Of a stretch of 36,098 nt of DNA, positions 1 through 6,887 are shown piece after piece (positions within the stretch are counted from its first letter, which is position 1; the number at the start of each line of letters is the position of its first letter). The notes below the pieces were generated by a model, which searched no databases, was not told the origin of the DNA, and was given only the letters and a program-made list of their open reading frames with translations. This DNA is from UMGS1279 sp045534095 (GTDB taxonomy: Bacteria > Bacillota > Clostridia > Oscillospirales > Acutalibacteraceae), in NCBI GenBank assembly GCA_045534095.1, contig JAZSJA010000024.1, positions 1 to 36,098 on the forward strand, written 5' to 3'. The translations under genes and the position numbers were made by a program.

Positions 1-218
1 TTGCAATACTCTACTATATCCTTAAGTTCTTCTTTAGAATATCTGCCCCTTAAATATCCGAAGTAAGGCTCTTCGGGAATCTCATATGTATCTTCGGTGT
101 ATAGCTGAATCATATTATAGCCCAGTTTTTTTATTGTTAAAGCATACTGCTTAACCTGCTCTGGCTTCATAACACCGTTTCGAGACATATCCATCATAAC
201 ACCAAATCTTTTAAACAT
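1..218 (-). CDS. Glycoside hydrolase family 20-like protein, N-terminal part (cut by window edge)
   Basis: This is the first 72 codons of a minus-strand gene whose 3' end lies outside the window. Translated by hand, the protein opens MFKRFGVMMDMSRNGVM and continues through LYTEDTYEI and PYFGYLRGRYS. The opening, the LYTEDTYE strand and the FGYxRGRYS segment are the pattern I know from Gram-positive GH20 beta-N-acetylhexosaminidase-like TIM barrels, where they form the first beta strands. The catalytic Asp-Glu pair would lie beyond the edge, so activity cannot be judged. The ATG is preceded by an AGGGGGC ribosome binding site. Only 17 bases separate it from the GH39-like gene upstream, so it is the last visible gene of the uronate operon. 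It would supply hexosamine or another sugar released from glycan. The family call is from motif memory only. Confidence 0.6.
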   Translation of the reverse strand, partial: MFKRFGVMMDMSRNGVMKPEQVKQYALTIKKLGYNMIQLYTEDTYEIPEEPYFGYLRGRYSKEELKDIVEYC

Positions 219-235
219 AATAGTGCCCCCTTTTT

Positions 236-1729
236 TTATTCCACCATAATTAAGGTGCAGGAATTTGCGGTTAAATTCAAGGCGATTTCTTCTTTTTCGC
301 CTGCAATGTATTCGGCAATTGGTTTAAGTCGGCCCTCTTCTCGGAGCATTTCTATTTGTTCGTTTGACGGAACCTCTACACCCATTTTTTCATACATTCT
401 GTAAGGATTTGTATGGGTTTTATCTATACAAAATACGGTAACTTTTTTGCCTGATATATCTTCATTAAAAATAATAGTTTCCGTTTTTTCGGGTAAAGAC
501 TCACTAAAATCATCGTCAGAATATGAAACTAAAACCGAAAGATTATTATTTTCATCTTTGGTAGGAATAATAAAAAGGTTATCGTCTTCAAAAGCGCAAG
601 CCAGAATATTTTTCTTTAATCTTGCTGCTAAAACAAATCCGTTATAAATTGGCTTTGCAATATTGTTCATTGTAAAGAAACCACGAAAACCTGTAAACTC
701 CTCGGTCATTTCGTGCTGACCCGAAAGACAAAGCATAAACTTATCTACTATGTAGTCGGAATTTATAAATTTTGTGATAAGCTTTGCAAAGAATGCGGGA
801 AAAACCTCATTTTCACGGAAAATAAGCTCGGGTACTTGGGTAATGTTTTTAAATCCGCCACCAACGGTACCCCATTCATCCATAACAATAGGCAAATGCT
901 GATAACCGCATTTAGTAACAGCGTTTACAAGTCTTTGATGTTTATTAAAATGATTATCCACATTAAGGGCATTGACCCCAAGCTTGCTGGCATCATAAAA
1001 TCCTAAACAGCCATAATTGTGATAAGATATAAAATCAATTTTAAGATTCTCGGCCTTAACATACTCTAACCAGGGAATTAAAAAGTCCTCAATATAGAGT
1101 GCCAATGCAGGTCCGCCTATTTTAAGCTTATCTGAAACACGAAGTGCTGCATTTGAAAACGCCTTATATAGCTTGCAATATTCGCATACACGTTCTGCGA
1201 TAGCCTCGTGTGGAAGATAAGACATAAAAAAGTCCGGTATATCAGGCTCGTTAAAGCATTGAATTCTCCAATTGGATACACGTTCAATACCATATCTTTC
1301 CACAATATGTTTCAGATATTCATAGCACACTTCTTCCCACACTTTATAATCGGCAGGTGGTGATGTGTTGAACATTTTGCCCTTATAGCGTGTTTTATTG
1401 AAGGACACACTGGTTTTGTTTTTTGAGGATTTTGCTATACAATCGGGCATAGCGGCTACTGCTATAAGAATATCAAATCCCTTTTCACTAAGGTAATCTA
1501 GTCTTAAATCGTTTGCACGGAAATCGTAACAAAGCTTGCCGTTCATATCGATATATACAATATCTTCAAGCATTGCATAAATTCTAATTGCTTTGGCCGC
1601 CTTATCCTCTGCAATGCGGTCTAAAATTCTTTTACCCCAAGAATCCTCGATGGCATCGGTAGGATGGAAAAGACAATGATTCCAGAAATTTTCCTGTTTT
1701 TTTATTACCTTATCAGAAATTTTAATCAT
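236..1729 (-). CDS. GH39-like beta-xylosidase-type glycoside hydrolase
   Basis: A 497-residue cytoplasmic glycosidase with no signal peptide. The TIM barrel carries a clear clan GH-A acid/base motif, FNEPD, with Glu161. A second Glu sits at the end of a later strand in IVMDEWG (Glu285) and is the likely nucleophile. SYHNYG near residue 236 precedes it, as in GH39 beta-xylosidases. A C-terminal beta domain follows from about residue 370. It probably cleaves xylose or a related sugar from short imported oligosaccharides; the exact substrate is not fixed by sequence, and GH39 also includes alpha-L-iduronidases. That alternative is attractive here because the operon handles uronic acids. Its ATG overlaps the uxuA stop by one base (TAATG), so the two are translationally coupled. 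Confidence 0.75.
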   Translation of the reverse strand: MIKISDKVIKKQENFWNHCLFHPTDAIEDSWGKRILDRIAEDKAAKAIRIYAMLEDIVYIDMNGKLCYDFRANDLRLDYLSEKGFDILIAVAAMPDCIAKSSKNKTSVSFNKTRYKGKMFNTSPPADYKVWEEVCYEYLKHIVERYGIERVSNWRIQCFNEPDIPDFFMSYLPHEAIAERVCEYCKLYKAFSNAALRVSDKLKIGGPALALYIEDFLIPWLEYVKAENLKIDFISYHNYGCLGFYDASKLGVNALNVDNHFNKHQRLVNAVTKCGYQHLPIVMDEWGTVGGGFKNITQVPELIFRENEVFPAFFAKLITKFINSDYIVDKFMLCLSGQHEMTEEFTGFRGFFTMNNIAKPIYNGFVLAARLKKNILACAFEDDNLFIIPTKDENNNLSVLVSYSDDDFSESLPEKTETIIFNEDISGKKVTVFCIDKTHTNPYRMYEKMGVEVPSNEQIEMLREEGRLKPIAEYIAGEKEEIALNLTANSCTLIMVE

Positions 1730-2688
1730 TATTTTTCTACTCCTTTTTCGGTTGCTTCAATAATGCCCTTTAAATATCCTATTGCAAAAAGTCGGCCTAA
1801 GGCATCATAGCCTGCAAGGGTGGATTTTTCGCCCAATAGAGTTGGAACGTGATCAACACGAATAGGCACATCCACGCCGTATTTAAAGTAAATTTTCATA
1901 AGCCCGGCCATATCAATATCGCCGTTATCGTGGAAGGTTTCACGAAAATGATTCGGCTCACCCTTTGTGTTACGAAAATGAACCAGATGAATCTTTTTAG
2001 CAAACTCTCGTATAGTATCCTCTAAATTTTCACCCATTATAAAAAAGTTTGCCTGACACATTGTAATGCCGAGACTATCGCTGGGGCATATATCATAAAC
2101 GGCTTTTCTTATGTTGTTACGTGAAATCATAATTCGCTCTACATCGCCGAGTCTCGGCACGGGTGGGTCATCGAGATGAAGTGCAAGCTTAATGCCGTAT
2201 TTTTCGGCTTCGGGGATTACCGCTTTAATAAAGTAAGTATAATTCTGCCAAAGCTCATCTGCGGTGATTCTTTTGCCGGTTGGCTTAAAATCGGACATTT
2301 TAAACCGGGTTACTGTAGCACCGCCACGCTCGGGATAATCTGAAGAGGTACGAAGCCAACCGATATGTGCCATCCAGTTAAAGCAGATGGTATCTATACC
2401 AAAATTACGCATAATTGGAAACATTTTTATAACCTTTTCTATGCACTCATCACGCTTTTCATCCCCTGCTTTAATGTGGTCGTGCAGAGCATTTGGCATT
2501 GGTTCAATAACCAAAGGAGTGATACCAAAATCGATAAAATTTTTATGAACTTTTTGCCAATGGGATTTTTCGGTTATATCAAATTTCTCATCCTCGGGCA
2601 GACGGATTACACCATGCTTTACGCCCGACTGCAGAGCGAAATCCCATGTAGCATCCTTTTCGCTTTTAAAATAATCGGCTAAAATCAT
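1729..2688 (-). CDS. uxuA: D-mannonate dehydratase
   Basis: This 319-residue enzyme dehydrates D-mannonate to 2-keto-3-deoxy-D-gluconate in the cytoplasm, the third step of the glucuronate pathway. Family motifs are in order: HLDDPP (171-176), GITMCQ with Cys211, HLVHFRN with His237, HDNGDIDM with His253-Asp254, and RVDHVPT with Asp279-His280. These Cys/His/Asp residues match the metal site of UxuA. The last motif is usually RPDHG and here reads RVDH. The protein is somewhat shorter than the 350-390 residues typical of the family, but the motifs are complete. A GGGGTG ribosome binding site precedes the ATG, and only three bases separate it from the SDR stop. It would take its substrate directly from the SDR product. 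Confidence 0.93.
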   Translation of the reverse strand: MILADYFKSEKDATWDFALQSGVKHGVIRLPEDEKFDITEKSHWQKVHKNFIDFGITPLVIEPMPNALHDHIKAGDEKRDECIEKVIKMFPIMRNFGIDTICFNWMAHIGWLRTSSDYPERGGATVTRFKMSDFKPTGKRITADELWQNYTYFIKAVIPEAEKYGIKLALHLDDPPVPRLGDVERIMISRNNIRKAVYDICPSDSLGITMCQANFFIMGENLEDTIREFAKKIHLVHFRNTKGEPNHFRETFHDNGDIDMAGLMKIYFKYGVDVPIRVDHVPTLLGEKSTLAGYDALGRLFAIGYLKGIIEATEKGVEK

Positions 2689-2691
2689 TCT

Positions 2692-3531
2692 TTACACCCC
2701 ACTTAAAGTCAAGAATCCGCCATCTACGGGAATTGTAACACCCGTAACAAAGCTTGAGAGATTTTCATCTAAAAGGTAACGAATGGTACCGCACATATCC
2801 TGAGCGCTGCCGAAATCACCCATTGGGGTGTGGTCTATTACGTCCTGTCCCCTTTTTGTAAGACCTTCTTCAACGGTGCCTAAAATCAGCTTGCTGCGTG
2901 GATTTAAAATAAATCCCGGTGCAACGGCATTTATTCTGATTTTACATTTTGCAAAATATGCCGCAAAGGCTTGAGTAAAGTTTGCTACTGCCGCCTTTGA
3001 CATTGCATAAGCAAAGTTTCTTGTAAGGGGGCAATAGGTGTTCATTGATGCAAAATTCACTATACTGCCGCCACCGGATTTCGTCATATATTTTGCAAAG
3101 GCTAAAAGAGGATAAACAGTACCCATTGTATTGAGCTTTATAACACCCTCGAAGGCATCCATATCAACATTATATATGCCGTTTACCTCATCATCTTCCA
3201 ACTCTCGTGGGTCAAATTCGGTGATTTTAGGCTGTGCCTTGGCGTTATTGCCGCCTGCACCGTTAATTAAAAAATCACACTTACCAAAATCCTCTATAAC
3301 CTTTTCTGCAAGCTCGTCTACTGAATTTTTATCTGTAACATCACAAGTATAGCAAGTACATTCGCCATTTAAAGAGGTTATCTCGTCTGCGATATTTTTA
3401 AGGTTTTCTGCATTTCGGTCAACAAGTGCAAGCTTTACACCAAGACTCGCTAGATCCTTTGCCACCTCAGAGCTGATTACACCTGCCGCACCTGTAATTA
3501 CAGCTACTTTTCCGTTAAAATATTTTTCCAT
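2692..3531 (-). CDS. SDR-family D-mannonate oxidoreductase (fructuronate reductase)
   Basis: A 279-residue short-chain dehydrogenase with an N-terminal Rossmann motif (VITGAAGVIS, 11-20), CDVTD near 64, NGAGG near 90, catalytic Ser162 and the Tyr175-Ala-Met-Ser-Lys179 pair, and a C-terminal PVDGGF. Between uxaC and uxuA it most likely reduces D-fructuronate to D-mannonate with NAD(P)H. This is the SDR type found in Bacillus (YjmF/UxuB-like), unrelated to the long-chain UxuB of E. coli. The expected last Gly of the nucleotide loop is Ser20. Only five bases separate it from the uxaC stop, with GAGGTAAT as ribosome binding site. Function is inferred from family plus position; a gluconate-type SDR is the alternative. 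Confidence 0.85.
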   Translation of the reverse strand: MEKYFNGKVAVITGAAGVISSEVAKDLASLGVKLALVDRNAENLKNIADEITSLNGECTCYTCDVTDKNSVDELAEKVIEDFGKCDFLINGAGGNNAKAQPKITEFDPRELEDDEVNGIYNVDMDAFEGVIKLNTMGTVYPLLAFAKYMTKSGGGSIVNFASMNTYCPLTRNFAYAMSKAAVANFTQAFAAYFAKCKIRINAVAPGFILNPRSKLILGTVEEGLTKRGQDVIDHTPMGDFGSAQDMCGTIRYLLDENLSSFVTGVTIPVDGGFLTLSGV

Positions 3532-3536
3532 AATTA

Positions 3537-4820
3537 TTACCTCTTTATTATTTTTGTTTTTGCATTTTTATAACAAATTTTTTCAATGATTTCTTTTTGT
3601 TGTTCAAAGGGAAGCTCCCACTCCTCTAGGGTATTCTGATTATCAAGCCAATTACAAAGAATGCGTCTGAAATAATCGTGCCTTACAAAGGAAAGAATAC
3701 TTCGAGAGTCGGTTGTCATACCTATAAACTGCGATAAGACGCCAAATGACGAAATAGAGGCCAATGTGTTTTTAATACCCAAAGAATGGTCACACCACCA
3801 CCAAGCAGGGCCAAGCTGAACCTTTGAGGATACATTATCCTCGGAAAAGGAGCCCTGAAGTATTGAAATGGGTGACTGATCGCTCATATTGAGAGGGAAA
3901 AGTATTGTATCGGGCAAACTGCCTTCGGCCTCTACCTCTCCTAAAAAATCAATGAGCTTTGAAAGCGGAAAATTATTTGAGGTTGCAGCATAGCCACCTG
4001 CAGGGCCTGCAATATCTCTAAGCCTTGTACTTGTTTCTCTTTTTGCGCCAATATGTAAAAGTAAAGTCCAGTTTCTTTTTGAATATTCGGTTGCCAAACG
4101 TTTTAGTATTTCAGTACCATTTTCATTTTTTTCAAAAAAATCAGAATCTAAAGAATGGTCTGCAAAATTACAACCGGCCGCTGAAAAATCATCTAAAACC
4201 ACACAAATTGCTTGTAGGTAAGAGTCAGTATTAGTTATTTCTATTCCGGTTTTTGTTTTTAGCTCATATAAAAAATTATTATCGGGTGAGAGAAAATTAT
4301 CTCCCCTGAGTGACGGCACTATATCCTTACCGTTAAAGGGGGTTAAATCATCTAACAGGGTAGCAACCGGCGATTGATACTCAATATTGAATTGTTTTAA
4401 AATATTGACCGCTGAAAACTCGGAAGAGCAAAGTTTTTCGTTAATTTGGCTCCATAAATATTCAGCGCTATCTGCTGTAGGTAAATTAGAAATTCCAAAC
4501 ACCTGTGCAAGCTCCATGCGTGACCAATCATAAACGGGATTTCCTGCAAGTAGTGGGAAAATACTGCAGAAATTAAAAAACTTTTCATATGGCGAAGCGC
4601 CGCCTGTGATATAAAATTCGGGTACTCCGCAAATACGCATAAGCCGGTGCTTGTATGGGTCAGGCCTTAACCAAAGCTCGTATATGTTTTCGTAGCTTTT
4701 ATTGACCGCCAACTCCGATACCGATATATGATTATGAAAATCAATAATAGGCAACGAGGCGGCTGCTTCAAAATAAAGCCGCTTAGCATTTTGCGTTTTG
4801 AGCAAATAGTTTTTATCCAT
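3537..4820 (-). CDS. uxaC: Uronate (glucuronate/galacturonate) isomerase
   Basis: This 427-residue amidohydrolase-fold enzyme isomerises D-glucuronate to D-fructuronate (or D-galacturonate to D-tagaturonate), the entry step of the pathway. The metal-binding HxH is seen in DFHNHI (His29, His31). The C-terminal family signature runs from GPAWWWCDH through TTDSRS to RHDYFRRILCN. I chose the ATG at 4820 because AAAAGGAGA lies just upstream. The reading frame stays open to 4877, but that extension would encode an Ile/Met/Val run unlike the family and would start inside the promoter spacer. The protein is about 40 residues shorter than typical UxaC. It is the first gene of the operon, with its own promoter about 40 bases upstream. 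Confidence 0.93.
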   Translation of the reverse strand: MDKNYLLKTQNAKRLYFEAAASLPIIDFHNHISVSELAVNKSYENIYELWLRPDPYKHRLMRICGVPEFYITGGASPYEKFFNFCSIFPLLAGNPVYDWSRMELAQVFGISNLPTADSAEYLWSQINEKLCSSEFSAVNILKQFNIEYQSPVATLLDDLTPFNGKDIVPSLRGDNFLSPDNNFLYELKTKTGIEITNTDSYLQAICVVLDDFSAAGCNFADHSLDSDFFEKNENGTEILKRLATEYSKRNWTLLLHIGAKRETSTRLRDIAGPAGGYAATSNNFPLSKLIDFLGEVEAEGSLPDTILFPLNMSDQSPISILQGSFSEDNVSSKVQLGPAWWWCDHSLGIKNTLASISSFGVLSQFIGMTTDSRSILSFVRHDYFRRILCNWLDNQNTLEEWELPFEQQKEIIEKICYKNAKTKIIKR

Positions 4821-4866
4821 ACTTTTCTCCTTTTGCATAATCATCATAATGGCTACTACTATAATT

Positions 4867-4895
4867 ATTATAATCACAATTCAATCACAAAACAA
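4867..4895 (-). promoter_or_regulatory. Promoter of the uxaC operon
   Basis: On the minus strand, TTGTTT (4890-4895) and a perfect TATAAT (4867-4872) are separated by 17 bases. That predicts a start near 4860 and a 40-base leader to the uxaC ATG. It drives uxaC, SDR, uxuA, GH39-like and GH20-like genes, whose junctions are too short for other strong promoters. Confidence 0.65.
4872..4890. promoter_or_regulatory. Candidate operator: tandem direct repeat in the uxaC promoter
   Basis: AATCACAA occurs at 4872-4879 and again at 4883-4890, a period of 11 bases or one DNA turn. The pair fills the spacer and touches both promoter boxes of uxaC. Direct half-sites one turn apart are typical of AraC-family binding, and an AraC-type gene starts about 90 bases away. 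Binding is inferred. The position between the -35 and -10 boxes suggests repression, although AraC proteins can also activate. Confidence 0.4.
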
Positions 4896-4937
4896 TGACA
4901 TATACGATGTTTTTTAACACTATTTGCTCATTTTAGA

Positions 4938-4966
4938 TTGACAAAATCAAAAATAAAGTTTAATAT
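4938..4966 (+). promoter_or_regulatory. Promoter of the divergent AraC-type regulator
   Basis: A perfect -35 TTGACA (4938-4943) is followed after 17 bases by TAATAT (4961-4966). The predicted start near 4973 leaves a leader of only about ten bases before the ATG at 4983, so the ribosome binding site GGGTGA would lie at the very 5' end of the message. Confidence 0.55.
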
Positions 4967-4982
4967 ATAATTGGGTGATAAA

Positions 4983-5753
4983 ATGAGAAAAGAATACTTT
5001 TTTAATGAGCCTGATTTTAAAGTGGAAAACATAAATATTTTAGAGGTGGCTCGTCCTTCTGGCTTCAAACATTTTTTTAAAAGTGGCCGCCCTAAGCACG
5101 GGTTTATATACGCTGTAAAAGGTGCGATTGAGTACACCTTTTACAGCGGTAAAAAAAGAAATATTACCGTAAAGGCGGGTGAAGTGGTTTTTATACCTAA
5201 GAGCTGCGTTTACAGTGGCATTTATTCAACCGAAGACACCAAGATTAAAATAGTACAGTTTGATATTTCAGATGGCAAACTACCGCAGTATTTATTAAAT
5301 CCTACAGTAATTCAGTTGCCAAATATTGCCGAGCTTATAGAAAACTTTTTTAAAAATTTCGATTCACGCAAAGCGAGCTTTTATTATCCTCATTGTTTTT
5401 ATAATATGATGTGGCAGATTGACGAAAACTACTTTTCATTACCGCAAAAATTCAAAAGGCTGCAACCTGCCCTTACCGAAATTACGGAATACTGGAACAA
5501 AAATGAAGCCGTTTTATACTACGCCGAACTTTGTGATATGAGCGAAGTAAGCTTTCGCAGATATTTTAAAGAATTTACAGGTAAATCACCCATAGAATAC
5601 AGAAATGATATAAGACTTAACAATGCTAAAATACTACTTCAAAGCGGTCAATACACCATTACAGAAACCGCCGAGGCTTGTGGATTTTCAAATCTTTCAT
5701 TTTTCACAAGACTTTTTAAAAAGAAATATGGTCACACCCCTAAAAAAGTGTAG
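4983..5753 (+). CDS. AraC-family transcriptional regulator of the uronate operon
   Basis: A 256-residue regulator with an N-terminal cupin-like sensing domain (KAGEVVFIPKSC near 67-78) and a C-terminal double helix-turn-helix. The C-terminal part shows the AraC hallmark: FTGKSPIEYRNDIRL, then ITETAEACGFSNLSFFTRLFKKKYGHTP. ATG 4983 has GGGTGA seven bases upstream; an in-frame TTG at 4971 would place the start ahead of this site. It is transcribed divergently from uxaC, so it very likely responds to a uronate or derived sugar and controls that operon through the direct repeat at 4872-4890. The ligand is not visible from sequence. Confidence 0.88.
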   Translation: MRKEYFFNEPDFKVENINILEVARPSGFKHFFKSGRPKHGFIYAVKGAIEYTFYSGKKRNITVKAGEVVFIPKSCVYSGIYSTEDTKIKIVQFDISDGKLPQYLLNPTVIQLPNIAELIENFFKNFDSRKASFYYPHCFYNMMWQIDENYFSLPQKFKRLQPALTEITEYWNKNEAVLYYAELCDMSEVSFRRYFKEFTGKSPIEYRNDIRLNNAKILLQSGQYTITETAEACGFSNLSFFTRLFKKKYGHTPKKV

Positions 5754-5784
5754 CCGCATAAAAACTAATATTACATATAACGAA

Positions 5785-5813
5785 ACCGCCTTTGGAGAAA
5801 ATCCAAAGGCGGT
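5785..5813. terminator. Bidirectional terminator between the AraC gene and pfkA
   Basis: A perfect 12-bp stem (5785-5796 with 5802-5813) encloses a 5-base loop and is followed by a T-rich stretch on the plus strand. It lies between two convergent genes and can end transcription from both, although the minus-strand tail is weaker. Confidence 0.8.
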
Positions 5814-5834
5814 GAAAATTTTTACATATTATAT

Positions 5835-6797
5835 TTAACGGGAAATTGCATCGGCAATACGGTAAGAATCAACGTCGAAAGGCTTTTGCATTTGAAGTGC
5901 CTCATAAATATCGCGGTTAATAATTACACCCTTATCATAGCAAACAACGCGATTGCCGACACCTTCTGCAAGTAGGTCAACTGCGGCTTTGCTCATATAA
6001 CTTGCCATAACGCGGTCGCGAACTGTAGGATTACCACCACGTTGAACGTGACCTAAAACGGTTGCACGTGATTCAACGCCTGTTGCGGCTTCAATCTCCT
6101 TAGCGATTTCTGAAACCTTTTTCTCAACACCTTCGGCAACAACTACAATAAAATGCTCTTTTCCGGTTTCGCGAGTAACGTTAATCTTCTTGATAATATT
6201 TTCAACATCGCAGGGAATTTCAGGAACCATAATAGCAATAGCACCGGCTGCAACACCTGTTTGAAGTGCAAGGTGACCTGCATGTCTACCCATAACCTCA
6301 ACAACGCTACAACGCTCGTGAGATTGTGTGGTATCACGAAGCTTATCTACCATTTCTACTGCAGTATTCATTGCGGTATCAAAGCCGATTGCATATTCAG
6401 TAGAAGCAATATCGTTATCGATAGTTGCGGGAACACCAATACAAGGAACGCCTTTTAAAGAAAGGTCTCTGGCACCACGGAAAGAACCATCACCGCCGAT
6501 AACAACAATACCCTCTATACCATGCTCTTTACACATTTTAACAGCTTTATCAACGCCCTCTTCAGTTTTGAATTCAGGGCAACGAGCTGTGTATAAAACG
6601 GTACCGCCACGATGAATTATTTCAGAAACGCTACGCTCGGTCATATCGGTAATTTCACCGTTTATAAGTCCTGCATATCCATGATGAATACCCTTAACGC
6701 TCATACCTAATGTAAGAGCATAACGAACTACTGCACGAACCGCAGCATTCATACCGGGAGCGTCTCCTCCACTTGTTAATACACCAATTGTTTTCAT
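5835..6797 (-). CDS. pfkA: ATP-dependent 6-phosphofructokinase
   Basis: This 320-residue cytoplasmic enzyme phosphorylates fructose-6-phosphate to fructose-1,6-bisphosphate, the committed step of glycolysis. It opens with IGVLTSGGDAPGMN. GGDGS at 101-105 has Gly104, and PATIDND has Ala124 and the catalytic Asp127. Gly at 104 marks the ATP type, since the PPi-dependent type has Asp there. Substrate motifs MGRHAG and HVQRGG follow. Length equals the classical bacterial PfkA (about 320). ATTGGAGGTAAT is the ribosome binding site. It lies 82 bases after dnaE, a common Firmicutes pairing, and has a possible promoter inside the dnaE 3' end. Confidence 0.97.
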   Translation of the reverse strand: MKTIGVLTSGGDAPGMNAAVRAVVRYALTLGMSVKGIHHGYAGLINGEITDMTERSVSEIIHRGGTVLYTARCPEFKTEEGVDKAVKMCKEHGIEGIVVIGGDGSFRGARDLSLKGVPCIGVPATIDNDIASTEYAIGFDTAMNTAVEMVDKLRDTTQSHERCSVVEVMGRHAGHLALQTGVAAGAIAIMVPEIPCDVENIIKKINVTRETGKEHFIVVVAEGVEKKVSEIAKEIEAATGVESRATVLGHVQRGGNPTVRDRVMASYMSKAAVDLLAEGVGNRVVCYDKGVIINRDIYEALQMQKPFDVDSYRIADAISR

Positions 6798-6858
6798 TTA
6801 TATTACCTCCAATAGGTCAGATAGAATAAAACCATCTTTATTTTTTAACATCCAAATT

Positions 6859-6887
6859 ATTTTAGCACATTTATTTTGATTATTCAA
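6859..6887 (-). promoter_or_regulatory. Candidate pfkA promoter
   Basis: On the minus strand TTGAAT (6882-6887, inside the last codons of dnaE) and TAAAAT (6859-6864) are separated by 17 bases. The predicted leader to pfkA is about 55 bases. It would allow pfkA expression independent of dnaE. Confidence 0.45.

Noticed and set aside
4821..4877. In-frame extension of uxaC with an Ile/Met/Val-rich N-terminus
   Set aside because: The ATG at 4820 has AAAAGGAGA upstream, the extension is not like the family, and its start would lie inside the promoter.
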